A DNA stretch of 27,145 nucleotides from JAEELC01 sp963621965 (GCA_963621965.1 CAVFGN010000027.1:1-27145), one strand, 5' to 3'; counted from the stretch's first letter, positions 14,801 through 22,404 are shown. Made by a program: numbers and translations. The notes: generated from the sequence alone by a model not told the origin.

Positions 14801-14892
14801 TTCTTTTTTAATAGAGAGTGTCTACTTTTCGTACACCAGTACAACATTGATAACTAGGCAACGAATGGTTGAATATTTTTTAATACAATTTG

Positions 14893-15066
14893 ATGATATA
14901 TTTATTTATTTATTTTAAAAGAATTGCACTCGCATTTATAATTACTATGTTTTTATCTTCTCTAATTGTTTCATATAATTACTTTGAAAATAAAAATGAT
15001 AATAAAATTAGAAATTTATTTTATGAATCAAAAACTACTACAATAAAAAAGATTTATGCAAGATGA
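14893..15066 (+). CDS. 57-aa single-pass membrane ORF next to the IS remnant
   Basis: ATG at 14893 to TGA at 15064-15066. The product begins MIYLFIYFKRIALAFIIT and has one long hydrophobic segment (about 1-27) followed by a charged tail rich in Asn and Lys. There is no Shine-Dalgarno sequence before it, and the element ends only 49 bases upstream, so this may be the 3' part of a gene whose front (perhaps 13726) was displaced. Its stop overlaps the start of the next ORF (ATGA), a sign that both frames were once, or still are, translated together. Confidence 0.4.
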   Translation: MIYLFIYFKRIALAFIITMFLSSLIVSYNYFENKNDNKIRNLFYESKTTTIKKIYAR

Positions 15067-15272
15067 TAAATTCTAATATATTTTGTGTTTTAAGCTTCTT
15101 CGTTATGTATGGATTGTTTTCTTTAATTTTTTATTTATTATATAATTCTCATATGATTCTTAGTATCAATTGTGTATATTTTATAATTCCTATTGTATTA
15201 GATTTATTATTTATTTTCATTTATGACTTGTTTAAAGTAAACAATAATCTTTTAAGAAATGATGCAATTTAA
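15063..15272 (+). CDS. 69-aa two-helix membrane ORF
   Basis: ATG at 15063 overlaps the stop of the preceding small ORF. Two hydrophobic segments (about 6-27 and 34-57) separated by a short loop, with a polar tail FKVNNNLLRNDAI. No family recognised. A perfect 9-bp AT-only inverted repeat (15268-15276 with 15283-15291) spans its stop codon but lacks a T run. The pair could encode a small membrane system or be remnants left after the insertion; evidence for translation is only the ATGA coupling. Confidence 0.45.
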   Translation: MINSNIFCVLSFFVMYGLFSLIFYLLYNSHMILSINCVYFIIPIVLDLLFIFIYDLFKVNNNLLRNDAI

Positions 15273-15342
15273 TATTTATCTCAATATTAAAAATATTATC
15301 ACTAATAAGCCATAAAGTATATCACAAATGAAATGTTAAATC

Positions 15343-15371
15343 TTGAAAAAGGTTTCACTATATGGTATTAT
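15343..15371 (+). promoter_or_regulatory. promoter of the SRP RNA gene
   Basis: TTGAAA (15343-15348), 17-bp spacer, TATTAT (15366-15371) with extended-10 TGG. The transcript start expected near 15378 matches the 5' end of the RNA stem. Confidence 0.75.
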
Positions 15372-15378
15372 ACATATA

Positions 15379-15459
15379 GCTTTACTCAATTGTGGACGGT
15401 GAACCTGGTCAGGGTCGGAAGACAGCAGCCATAAGCTTGTTCATGATGTGAGTAGGGCC
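15379..15459 (+). ncRNA. ffs: signal recognition particle RNA, small 4.5S-like form
   Basis: Contains the universal SRP core: GAACCTGGTCAGG, GTCGGAAGAC with the GGAA tetraloop at 15417-15420, and AGCAGCC. The ends close the rod: GCTTTACTCA (15379-15388) pairs fully, with G-U pairs, with TGAGTAGGGC (15449-15458). At about 81 nt it lacks the Alu domain of Bacillus and Clostridium RNAs. A T-rich tract TTTTTATTTTT (15460-15470) follows the closing stem as terminator. The RNA works with Ffh in membrane protein targeting. Confidence 0.95.
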
Positions 15460-15470
15460 TTTTTATTTTT
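15460..15470 (+). terminator. T tract ending the SRP RNA transcript
   Basis: TTTTTATTTTT directly follows the closing GC-containing stem of the SRP RNA, so the RNA's own rod acts as the terminator hairpin. Confidence 0.6.
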
Positions 15471-15532
15471 AAAAATTATATAAAATTTTTGAATTTTGAG
15501 TTATAATTTAATAAATAAAAGGAGGGAATATT

Positions 15533-16291
15533 ATGAACTATCAATATGCTAAAAGTTTTAGCTTTATAGACGTTATTATTGTGGTTGCCTGCATAATAAT
15601 GATAGTTATAGGTTTTAAAAAAGGATTTTTAATAAAAGCGCTTGAAATATCGCGTAAATTTTGCGGTCTAATTGTAGCATTATTATTTTGCGTAAAATTT
15701 GCAAATGCTCTACTTTATCCTTGGTTTGGCGAAAAAATGACAACTTATTTTTATAATAATATAATGTCTAACGAATCCTTTGTAGCCATTACTGATAAGG
15801 AAAGTGCTATTTCGACTTTGAAAACATTTGGTATTCCTGAATTTATTTCTACATTTATTATAAATTCTCAAAATATTGATACGGCTACTTTATGTCAAAA
15901 TATAGCTAATAATTTAGCATCGTTAGTAACAACTGCTATTTTAGTTGTACTTGCTTTTATAATTTTGTGGATTGGTACAAAAATTGTATTCTGGATTTTA
16001 AAACTTTTAGCAAAATTACTTAGAACTTCTGTTGCGGTTAAAGTAGTGGATGGTATTTTAGGTATAGTTTTACAATTGATAATTTTTTATATCATTTTAC
16101 AAATACTAACATTTGTAGTAATTATAATTGCTAATAAAGCTAATATTGCAGGATTTAATCAATTTGTCACTTATGATATTTTAGGCCTTACATCAGGACT
16201 TGGTGAAGGATATAAAAATAGAGGATATTCGATTTCGGGTTGGTTATATCAAAATAATTTCTTAGGCAACCTTATAGGTTTATTATTTTAA
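15533..16291 (+). CDS. CvpA-family membrane protein
   Basis: 252 aa. The N-terminus FIDVIIVVACIIMIVIGFKKGFLIKALEI fits the CvpA pattern (helix, then G-x-x-[RK]-G-[FL] turn). Further hydrophobic segments lie at about 40-58, 132-158 and 172-200, and GILGIVLQLIIFYIIL matches the late G-hydrophobic helix of the family. CvpA-like proteins are inner-membrane proteins, named for colicin V production and linked to envelope stress; the role in Firmicutes is uncertain. Strong ribosome binding site GGAGGG (15521-15526) and a TATAAT at 15502-15507 with no clear -35. Ends at a shared terminator against the convergent kinase gene. Confidence 0.8.
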   Translation: MNYQYAKSFSFIDVIIVVACIIMIVIGFKKGFLIKALEISRKFCGLIVALLFCVKFANALLYPWFGEKMTTYFYNNIMSNESFVAITDKESAISTLKTFGIPEFISTFIINSQNIDTATLCQNIANNLASLVTTAILVVLAFIILWIGTKIVFWILKLLAKLLRTSVAVKVVDGILGIVLQLIIFYIILQILTFVVIIIANKANIAGFNQFVTYDILGLTSGLGEGYKNRGYSISGWLYQNNFLGNLIGLLF

Positions 16292-16319
16292 AAAAACGTC
16301 ACTAGTTTAACTAGTGGCG
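16290..16319. terminator. terminator between convergent cvpA-like and sensor kinase genes
   Basis: CGTCACTAG (16297-16305) and CTAGTGGCG (16311-16319) form a 9-bp stem with one G-U pair around TTTAA. The T tract is strong on the minus strand (complement of 16290-16296) and weak on the plus strand, so it mainly ends the two-component operon. Confidence 0.8.
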
Positions 16320-17417
16320 CTATTTCTTTTTCCCAATAAAATAAAATTTAACTCCATTTTCAATATTTAACATACCAAAGTCAAATTTCATTTTTGTAAG
16401 TATCTGTTTATTAATATATAATCCAAGTCCATTTCCCGTGTAGTTCTTTTTTGTATGCGACTCATCAACTTTTGTAAATGGTTCAAAAATATGTGCTAAT
16501 TTAGTCTCGTCGATTTTTACGTTGGTATTTATTATTTCAAATATTGAATCGTTTCCTATACTTTTTACACTGATAATAATTTCGGAGTTTTCGGGAGAAT
16601 ATGTAATTGCATTTTGTATCGAATTTGATAAAACTGTACTAATTTGCGATTCTACAGCGGAAATTGATACATCAGCTTCAATATTTGTAATCAATTTATG
16701 ATTAAACTTTTTTATCATATCTGAAAAATCATTAATTTTAGAATTAACCTGATCACTTAATGAATATGATACTTTTTTGCTTTGAAAATCCTCTTGAGAT
16801 AACTTAAATACATTTAATACGGATTGAATCATTGATATTGAAACTTTGCATTGTTCAATTATAATTTCTAATTCCTTTTTTGCCTCTTCACCTTCATATA
16901 TTCCATCTATTATTGCATAAGCTCCTGTTTCGATAATTGAAATTGGAGTTTTTAATTCGTGAGAAATAGAATAAATTAAATCTTTTTCTTGTATTTCAAT
17001 TATTTGCTTTTTAGTATTATAGTCATTGATTCTTTTTCTATAGGTTTCGTAATTTAATTTAGTCTCTTCTAAAATATCAGATAAATTTTTTATACTATTA
17101 AATATTGAATTGTATTCATCTATATCAAAGAAATGTTTATTTTTATAATATTTAAATTGCGATAAATTTTGTATGTATCTTTTTATTTCATTTAAAGGAG
17201 ATAACAAACCTTTTATTATGTAACATATAATAACAGGAAGAATTGTAATAACTAAAAGTACAATTAACATTGAAATTAGATAAATTAGGTTTTTATTTAT
17301 AACAGCTGTCGCAATACAAAATGACAAAATAATTAAATATAATAATCCATAAGATAATAAAAATAATTTAATTATTTTATCACTTAAAGTCTCAAATTTA
17401 TATTTATTGTTCTTCAT
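16320..17417 (-). CDS. membrane sensor histidine kinase
   Basis: 365 aa. Two membrane helices (about 14-40 and 42-68) with almost no extracellular loop, so it probably senses within the membrane. A HAMP-like linker and coiled coil lead to the HisKA site H153 (IYSISHELKTPIS), then the ATPase domain: N box around N265-N269 (LSNSIQNAITYSPEN), F box FEPFTK and G2 box TGNGLGLYI (327-335). The usual D-x-G-x-G box is replaced by IINTNVKIDETK, an unusual variant. The gene overlaps its response regulator by 14 bases and is the second gene of the operon. The short-loop form recalls kinases that watch cell-envelope antibiotics, but no such transporter is adjacent. Confidence 0.92.
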   Translation of the reverse strand: MKNNKYKFETLSDKIIKLFLLSYGLLYLIILSFCIATAVINKNLIYLISMLIVLLVITILPVIICYIIKGLLSPLNEIKRYIQNLSQFKYYKNKHFFDIDEYNSIFNSIKNLSDILEETKLNYETYRKRINDYNTKKQIIEIQEKDLIYSISHELKTPISIIETGAYAIIDGIYEGEEAKKELEIIIEQCKVSISMIQSVLNVFKLSQEDFQSKKVSYSLSDQVNSKINDFSDMIKKFNHKLITNIEADVSISAVESQISTVLSNSIQNAITYSPENSEIIISVKSIGNDSIFEIINTNVKIDETKLAHIFEPFTKVDESHTKKNYTGNGLGLYINKQILTKMKFDFGMLNIENGVKFYFIGKKK

Positions 17418-18102
17418 TGTTATTATCGCTTTCTTTTAAAGAAAACATATAACCGGATTTATATATTGTTTTAATATAATTATAAGGCTTAATCATTTTT
17501 CTTAGATTTTTAACATAAGTATCTACAATTCGGTTATCCACATATGTTGCTTGCCCCCAAATTTCATCTAATATTAAGTCTCTTGAACATACTCTATCTT
17601 CGAGTTTAATTAAAAGAGCCAGAAGATCAAATTCTGTCTTGGATAATAAAATTTCTTCATTATCTTTATAAACTGTATGTTTTTCAAAGTTTAATTCAAG
17701 TGCCCCTTTTTGATATTTTGTTGTAGTGGACAAATTAGATAATCTATTTAGCAAATTATTAGCTTTAGCCACTAAAACTTTAGGATTAAAAGGCTTTGGC
17801 ATGTAGTCGTCTACTTTTAGTTCGTAGCCTTTTAAAATATTTTCTTCGTCATCTAGTGCAGTAATAATTATAACTGGCACTAAAGAAGAACTTCTAATTA
17901 TTTTAAGTACTTCAAAACCATTTAATTTTGGTAACATTATATCAAGCGTTACTAAATCAAAATCCTCAGCTTGAAACACATTTAAAGCTTCTTCGCCTGT
18001 GAAAGCTTGGAAAACTTCATATCCTGCTTTTTCAAAATAAGCTTTAGTTATTTTTGAAATCTCATATTCATCTTCAACTATTAAAACTTTTTTACCCATC
18101 AT
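17404..18102 (-). CDS. OmpR/PhoB-family response regulator
   Basis: 232 aa from the ATG at 18102; the GTG at 18108 lies inside the ribosome binding site GAGGTGA. Receiver domain with acidic pocket E10-D11, phospho-acceptor D54 (LVTLDIMLP), T81 and K103 (YMPKPF). The C-terminal winged helix (about 132-228) has the typical LSKTEFDLLALLIK and YVDNRIVDTYVKNLRKMI and the closing KSGYMF. It is the first gene of the operon with the kinase. Its upstream region is shared with a divergent gene and holds an ATTTT repeat array that could contain its binding sites. Confidence 0.95.
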   Translation of the reverse strand: MMGKKVLIVEDEYEISKITKAYFEKAGYEVFQAFTGEEALNVFQAEDFDLVTLDIMLPKLNGFEVLKIIRSSSLVPVIIITALDDEENILKGYELKVDDYMPKPFNPKVLVAKANNLLNRLSNLSTTTKYQKGALELNFEKHTVYKDNEEILLSKTEFDLLALLIKLEDRVCSRDLILDEIWGQATYVDNRIVDTYVKNLRKMIKPYNYIKTIYKSGYMFSLKESDNNNEEQ

Positions 18103-18120
18103 AGTCACCTCGTTTTCTTA

Positions 18121-18200
18121 ATTATAACATATTATATAAATTCATTTTGTCACATTTATGAAGATTTTGTGGATTTTGTTCCCATTTTATTTTCATATTA
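18121..18200. promoter_or_regulatory. divergent control region with phased ATTTT repeats
   Basis: On the plus strand ATTT-type units begin at 18144, 18154, 18164, 18173 and 18184; three are exactly ATTTTGT (18144, 18164, 18173). Spacing is 9-11 bases, about one DNA turn. On the minus strand two TATAAT boxes (18126-18121 and 18136-18131) could be -10 elements for the two-component operon. OmpR-family regulators often bind direct repeats at such spacing, but binding here is inference; T-tract curvature is an alternative. Confidence 0.45.
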
Positions 18201-18209
18201 TGATATAAT
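18201..18209 (+). promoter_or_regulatory. extended -10 promoter element of the 18242 gene
   Basis: TGATATAAT, a perfect -10 with the TGn extension, 32 bases before the ATG at 18242. No good -35 at the right spacing, as would fit an activator-dependent promoter next to the repeat array. Confidence 0.5.
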
Positions 18210-18241
18210 AAACTAGAATATATTTAGAAAGGATTTAAGAT

Positions 18242-18997
18242 ATGAAATTAAACGAAAGATTATATGAAGAATTAGGTAATCTTCCTTATCAAGAGCCAGC
18301 TCCAGGCGAAGATTATGTACCTATTCCTTCAACACCTATAGAAACACAAAATGTAAATGGTCATTGTGTTGAAATATATTATATGAATGAATACAAAGAC
18401 GTTTTAGAAGAGTTTACTAAGCAAGGTAAGTTTGCAGTTTGGTCAAGTAAAGACGGTAAAAATTATCGTTTAGCTGTTGAAAAAGACTATTATGAAAAAC
18501 TCAATGAACTATATACTGTCGATGTAAATAAAGAATGGTTAGGATTTTGGGATAACTGTGAGACAATGCAAAAAAATTTCTCACGTAAAATAGTTATTCC
18601 TATTACAATCGTTGTAATCTGTTTGTTCTTGTTTATTGCAAACTGGAATAGAATTTTCTCGAATGCACAAATGTCAGATACAGCGAATATGATTTGTATG
18701 TTTGGTATCCCTGTTGTTTATTTAATTGGTATGCTATTCGTTAGAAAGAATATAATCAATAACATCACTAAAGAACAACAAAAAGCTTTAGAAAAAATTA
18801 AAGAATATTTTGGCGAAGTAAAATACGAAAAGTTACTTAAAGAACAAAGAACTTATATTGATGATTACTTTGATTGGCACGAAAGTGATGATGAAGTAGA
18901 AGAAAATGAGTCTGTTGAAGAAATAAAAGAAGATTCGATAGAAGAAACAAAAGAAGAAGATTCTACAAAGGAAACAAAAGAAGAAATAAATGACTAA
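18242..18997 (+). CDS. unknown two-helix membrane protein with acidic repeat tail
   Basis: 251 aa, family not recognised. Soluble N-terminal part (1-112) starts with a Pro-rich stretch (YQEPAPGEDYVPIPSTP). Two helices follow (about 115-134 and 148-166), then a charged cytoplasmic part. The last 35 residues are Glu/Lys/Asp-rich with degenerate repeats of the type S-x-E-E-x-K-E-E (SVEEIKED, SIEETKEE, DSTKETKEE). Ribosome binding site AGAAAGGA upstream of the ATG. It is divergent from the two-component system across a 140-bp region and could be one of its targets. Confidence 0.75.
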   Translation: MKLNERLYEELGNLPYQEPAPGEDYVPIPSTPIETQNVNGHCVEIYYMNEYKDVLEEFTKQGKFAVWSSKDGKNYRLAVEKDYYEKLNELYTVDVNKEWLGFWDNCETMQKNFSRKIVIPITIVVICLFLFIANWNRIFSNAQMSDTANMICMFGIPVVYLIGMLFVRKNIINNITKEQQKALEKIKEYFGEVKYEKLLKEQRTYIDDYFDWHESDDEVEENESVEEIKEDSIEETKEEDSTKETKEEIND

Positions 18998-19001
18998 ATA
19001 A

Positions 19002-19248
19002 GAATTGAATAACATGATTAGTTAATTCAGGTTTGAATGCTATTATGAAGAAGATGTATTAGCTAGTTTCTACAAATTATTTACCGAAGATAGGTTAACA
19101 ATAAGAACTTGAAGGTATTATAATTTTGATGGGATATTAATTTAGTGATGAATTTAAAAATGCATCTGATGAAGATAGATGGAAATCGGATATAAATAAA
19201 AATTGTAGAATTGAAAAAAGGAAATTAAAGAAGAGTAAGGTTAAATTT
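19002..19248 (+). pseudogene. possible gene relic upstream of tkt
   Basis: No intact gene, but one frame reads FRFECYYEEDVLASFYKLF and goes on to TIRT, a stop, then RYYNFDGILI; after a one-base shift it goes on as SDEFKNASDEDRWKSDINK and stays open into tkt. Amino acid make-up (balanced charged and aromatic residues, DE-rich) looks like former coding sequence, unlike the surrounding AT-rich spacers. It could instead be chance. Part of it now serves as the tkt promoter and leader. Confidence 0.3.
19095..19124 (+). promoter_or_regulatory. probable tkt promoter
   Basis: TTAACA (19095-19100), 18-bp spacer, TATAAT (19119-19124). This leaves a leader of about 118 bases before the tkt ATG. It lies within the relic described at 19002-19248. 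Confidence 0.55.
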
Positions 19249-21213
19249 ATGGCAAGCGAATTAGATAATTTATGTGTTAATACCATTAGACTACTTGGTG
19301 TTGATATGATTAATAAAGCAAATAGTGGTCACCCAGGAATTGTTTTAGGAAGTGCTCCTATTGTTTATACTTTATTTACACGTCATATGAATATTGACCC
19401 AGCAAATCCAAGTTGGTTTAATAGAGATAGATTTGTTCTATCTGCAGGTCATGCGAGCGCAATGTTATATGCTTTATATCATTTATGCGGCTTTAATATC
19501 TCCATGGATGATTTAAAGAATTTTAGACAATACAATTCAAAAACTCCAGGACACCCTGAATATAAATTTACTGACGGTGTCGAAATGACTACAGGACCTC
19601 TTGGTCAAGGCATTGCGACTAGCGTAGGTATGGCACTAGCTGAAGATTTCTTAGCTAATAAATTTAATATTGATAATTTAAAACCAGTTGATCACTATAC
19701 TTATGTATTATGTGGAGATGGTGATCTTCAAGAAGGTATAGCTCAAGAAGCTATCTCCCTTGCTGGACATTTGAACTTAAAAAAATTAATCTTATTATAT
19801 GATTCAAATGATATTCAATTAGACGGTGAAGTTGAACTTGCAAATACTGAGTCAGTATCTGGCAAGTTTAAAGCTATGGGCTGGAATTATTCTAAGGTAG
19901 AAGATGGTAATGATATTGATTCTATAGATAAAGCTATAGCTAACGCTAAAGAAAGCGATAAGCCTACTATTATTGAAATCAAGACTGTTATTGGTTTTGG
20001 TTCTCCTGATAGTGGAACTAATTCGTGCCATGGTAAGCCATTAGGCGAGGCTAATACTAAGGCATTAAAACAAACTCTTAAATATAAATATGATGCTTTT
20101 GAGGTTGATCCAAAAGTTTACGAGAATTTTAGAAAACTTGTATACGAAAAAGGTCAAGACAGAGATAACATCTATAATCAAATGTTATCTATCTATCAAA
20201 CTAAACATAATGAAAAATATCAAGAATTTGAAAAACACATTTATAATGATTTCAAATTTGATTCTAGTAAATTACCTATTTATCCTCTAGGCACAAAAGA
20301 ATCAACACGAAAAATACTTGGTGCATATTTAGATGAATATTCTCGTCAAAATGCAAGTTTAATTGGAGGTTCGGCTGACCTTACAAGTTCTACATTTGTT
20401 CGTGGACTTGACGGAAACTATGAGCCGTTATTTAAATACGGAAGAAATATTAGATTTGGCGTTAGAGAACATGCGATGGGTGCTGTTGTAAATGGTATTA
20501 ATCTACATGGTGGATTAAAATCATTTGGTGCTGGTTTTTTTGTGTTCTCAGACTACATGAAGCCAGCAATTCGTTTGGCCGCTTTGATGGAACTACCTTC
20601 AATTTTCATTTTCTCACATGACACTGTTTGTGTTGGTGAAGACGGTCCTACACATGAACCTATTGAACATTTTACAATGATGAGATCCATTCCTAATTTA
20701 AACGTGATTCGTCCTGCAGATGCAAAAGAAGTTGAGGGCGCACTTGAAATTGCGATGAATAGTAAAAAAACTCCAACAGTTATTACTACAAGTCGTCAAG
20801 GTCTTCCTATGCTAGAACATACTGACAAAAATAGTGTATACAAAGGTGCTTATGTAGTATATGAAACTAATTCGCGCTTCGATGGAATCTTAATTTCATC
20901 GGGCTCTGAGTTGTCTATTGCGATAGACACTGCTAAATTACTTGAAGAACAAGGCTATAGTATCCGTGTTGTATCTATGCCTTCTCCGTTCTTATTTGAT
21001 AAGCAAACAGAACAATATAAAGAACAAGTATTGCCTCAAAAATGTACTAAGCGTTTAGCTATCGAGATGGGCGCAACAATGCCTTGGTATAAATATGCAA
21101 GTAATGTAAAAGGCATTGATACATTTGGTATTTCTGCACCTATTAGTTATATGCATGAACACTTTGGCTTTACAAAAGAAGCACTAGCAGAAACTTATAA
21201 AAATATTAAATAA
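19249..21213 (+). CDS. tkt: transketolase
   Basis: 654 aa, full length. A thiamine-diphosphate enzyme of the pentose phosphate pathway. Landmarks: NSGHPG (25-30), TGPLGQG, the ThDP-binding motif GDGDLQEG (156-163) with the following NDIQLDG, the Pyr-domain REHAMG, and the SHDTVCVGEDGPTHEPIEH loop. The ATG at 19249 is preceded only by a weak AAGG site; the frame remains open upstream but the conserved N-terminus (LDNLCVNTIRLLGVDMI) fits this start. The M42 peptidase gene follows after 11 bases, so the two are probably cotranscribed. Confidence 0.97.
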   Translation: MASELDNLCVNTIRLLGVDMINKANSGHPGIVLGSAPIVYTLFTRHMNIDPANPSWFNRDRFVLSAGHASAMLYALYHLCGFNISMDDLKNFRQYNSKTPGHPEYKFTDGVEMTTGPLGQGIATSVGMALAEDFLANKFNIDNLKPVDHYTYVLCGDGDLQEGIAQEAISLAGHLNLKKLILLYDSNDIQLDGEVELANTESVSGKFKAMGWNYSKVEDGNDIDSIDKAIANAKESDKPTIIEIKTVIGFGSPDSGTNSCHGKPLGEANTKALKQTLKYKYDAFEVDPKVYENFRKLVYEKGQDRDNIYNQMLSIYQTKHNEKYQEFEKHIYNDFKFDSSKLPIYPLGTKESTRKILGAYLDEYSRQNASLIGGSADLTSSTFVRGLDGNYEPLFKYGRNIRFGVREHAMGAVVNGINLHGGLKSFGAGFFVFSDYMKPAIRLAALMELPSIFIFSHDTVCVGEDGPTHEPIEHFTMMRSIPNLNVIRPADAKEVEGALEIAMNSKKTPTVITTSRQGLPMLEHTDKNSVYKGAYVVYETNSRFDGILISSGSELSIAIDTAKLLEEQGYSIRVVSMPSPFLFDKQTEQYKEQVLPQKCTKRLAIEMGATMPWYKYASNVKGIDTFGISAPISYMHEHFGFTKEALAETYKNIK

Positions 21214-21224
21214 GGAAAATAAAA

Positions 21225-22250
21225 ATGAATTTATCTTATGTTAAATCTATAATTAATAAAATATTTTTAACTGATTCACCTACTGGTTTTTCAGAAAATA
21301 TTGATAAAGTATTGCTTGAAGAATTACTTCATTTAGGTTATGAAGCTGATGTTACTAATAAAGGTAATATCAAAATTTTCATCAAAGGAAGAGATTCTTC
21401 TAAAAGGGTTGCAACCAGCGCACACGTTGATACACTTGGCCTTATGGTTAGATCTATCAATTCCGACGGAACTTTATCTGTTACAAATGTAGGTGGACCT
21501 AGTTTACCTACGCTTGATGGTGAGTATTGTAAGGTATATACAAGAGATAACAAAGTATATACTGGTACTATCATTTGTAAATCTGCATCTGTTCATGTAT
21601 ATGAAGATGCAAAAACGGCTCCACGTAATTTAGATACTTTAGTTGTTAGACTTGATGAAGTAGTTAAATCAAAAGAAGATGTTTTGAATTTAGGAATCCA
21701 AAACGGGGACTATATTTGTTATGATCCTAAGACAGTTTTAACCGAGTCTGGTTTTTTAAAATCTAGATTTATTGATGATAAGGGTAGTGTAATTGGTATT
21801 CTTGGTGTTTTAAAAGAAATGAAGGATAAAAATGTAATTCCTCATTATGATACTTTTATATATTTTGTTAACCAAGAAGAAGTGGGACATGGTGCAGCTA
21901 CTGTAGACACTTCGATTGATGAATTTGTAACTGTTGATATGGGATGTGTTGGAAAGGACTTAGCTGGTAATGAATTTGCTGTTTCAATTTGTGCAAAGGA
22001 TTCAGGCGGTCCTTACAGCTATGATTTAACAACAAGGCTTATTGAAATTGCGAAGAATAAAAATTTAAATTATACAGTTGATATATTTCCATATTATGGT
22101 TCTGATATCGGTGCTGCTTGGAGAGCAGGGCTTGATGCGAAAGGTGCACTAATTGGCCAAGGCGTTAGCGGAAGTCATGGTGCTGAGAGAACTCATATGG
22201 ATGGTATAAATAATACCATGGAGTTATTATACTCATATCTAGTTGATTAA
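21225..22250 (+). CDS. M42-family metallopeptidase (glutamyl aminopeptidase-like)
   Basis: 341 aa, normal for the family. M42 enzymes are cytosolic, two-metal, often dodecameric aminopeptidases that degrade short peptides. Metal and catalytic motifs are all present: AHVDTLGLMV, FIDDKGSV, NQEEVGHGA, VDMG, and SGSHGAERTHMD near the C-terminus. The start PTGFSENI is typical. AAGGAAA precedes the ATG. Some relatives were called endoglucanases in older annotation; that is a misnomer. A terminator follows. Confidence 0.93.
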   Translation: MNLSYVKSIINKIFLTDSPTGFSENIDKVLLEELLHLGYEADVTNKGNIKIFIKGRDSSKRVATSAHVDTLGLMVRSINSDGTLSVTNVGGPSLPTLDGEYCKVYTRDNKVYTGTIICKSASVHVYEDAKTAPRNLDTLVVRLDEVVKSKEDVLNLGIQNGDYICYDPKTVLTESGFLKSRFIDDKGSVIGILGVLKEMKDKNVIPHYDTFIYFVNQEEVGHGAATVDTSIDEFVTVDMGCVGKDLAGNEFAVSICAKDSGGPYSYDLTTRLIEIAKNKNLNYTVDIFPYYGSDIGAAWRAGLDAKGALIGQGVSGSHGAERTHMDGINNTMELLYSYLVD

Positions 22251-22262
22251 TTATAAAATGAA

Positions 22263-22299
22263 AAAATCAAGGCTTTGTGCTTTGATTTTGTTTTCTTTT
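22263..22299 (+). terminator. intrinsic terminator after tkt-M42 operon
   Basis: AAAATCAAGGC (22263-22273) pairs with GCTTTGATTTT (22279-22289) over 11 bp with one G-U pair around TTTGT, followed by a T-rich tract. Confidence 0.85.
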
Positions 22300-22300
22300 C

Positions 22301-22328
22301 TTTACTTTATATTTTTAAATGCTAAAAT
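22301..22328 (+). promoter_or_regulatory. probable promoter of the mnmG-rsmG-par operon
   Basis: TTTACT (22301-22306), 16-bp spacer, TAAAAT (22323-22328) with extended-10 TGC. The leader to the ATG at 22405 would be about 70 bases. Confidence 0.5.
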
Positions 22329-22404
22329 AAAAATATTGTGTAGATTTTAATATTGTTTAAAACTTTAAAACTTAAAAATGTTGTTAAACACGGAAAGAGA
22401 GGCA

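Larger units (their letters stand above)
13764..14843 (-). mobile_element. decayed IS3-family (IS150-like) insertion sequence
   Basis: Imperfect terminal inverted repeats: the left end beginning TGCACTAG at 13764 and the right end, read on the minus strand from 14843, beginning TGTACTGG, both reaching the shared AAAAGTAGAC. Between them the minus strand carries remnants of orfA and orfB of an IS3-type transposase. At about 1.08 kb it is shorter than a normal 1.3-1.5 kb element, in agreement with the internal loss in orfB. I could not see a convincing target-site duplication, so the exact ends may be off by a few bases. Confidence 0.7.

Noticed and set aside
13761..14846. Target-site duplication around the IS remnant
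   Set aside because: Bases flanking the inferred ends (TTT on the left, AAC on the right) do not match; either the ends are mis-set or the duplication has decayed.
15352..15358. GTTTCAC, half of a parS-like site
   Set aside because: The other half (GTGAAAC) is absent; no full 16-bp parS palindrome was seen in the window by eye.
17535..17543. Perfect DnaA-box-like TTATCCACA
   Set aside because: Single copy inside the response regulator gene with no cluster or AT-rich unwinding region near it; probably chance, not an origin.
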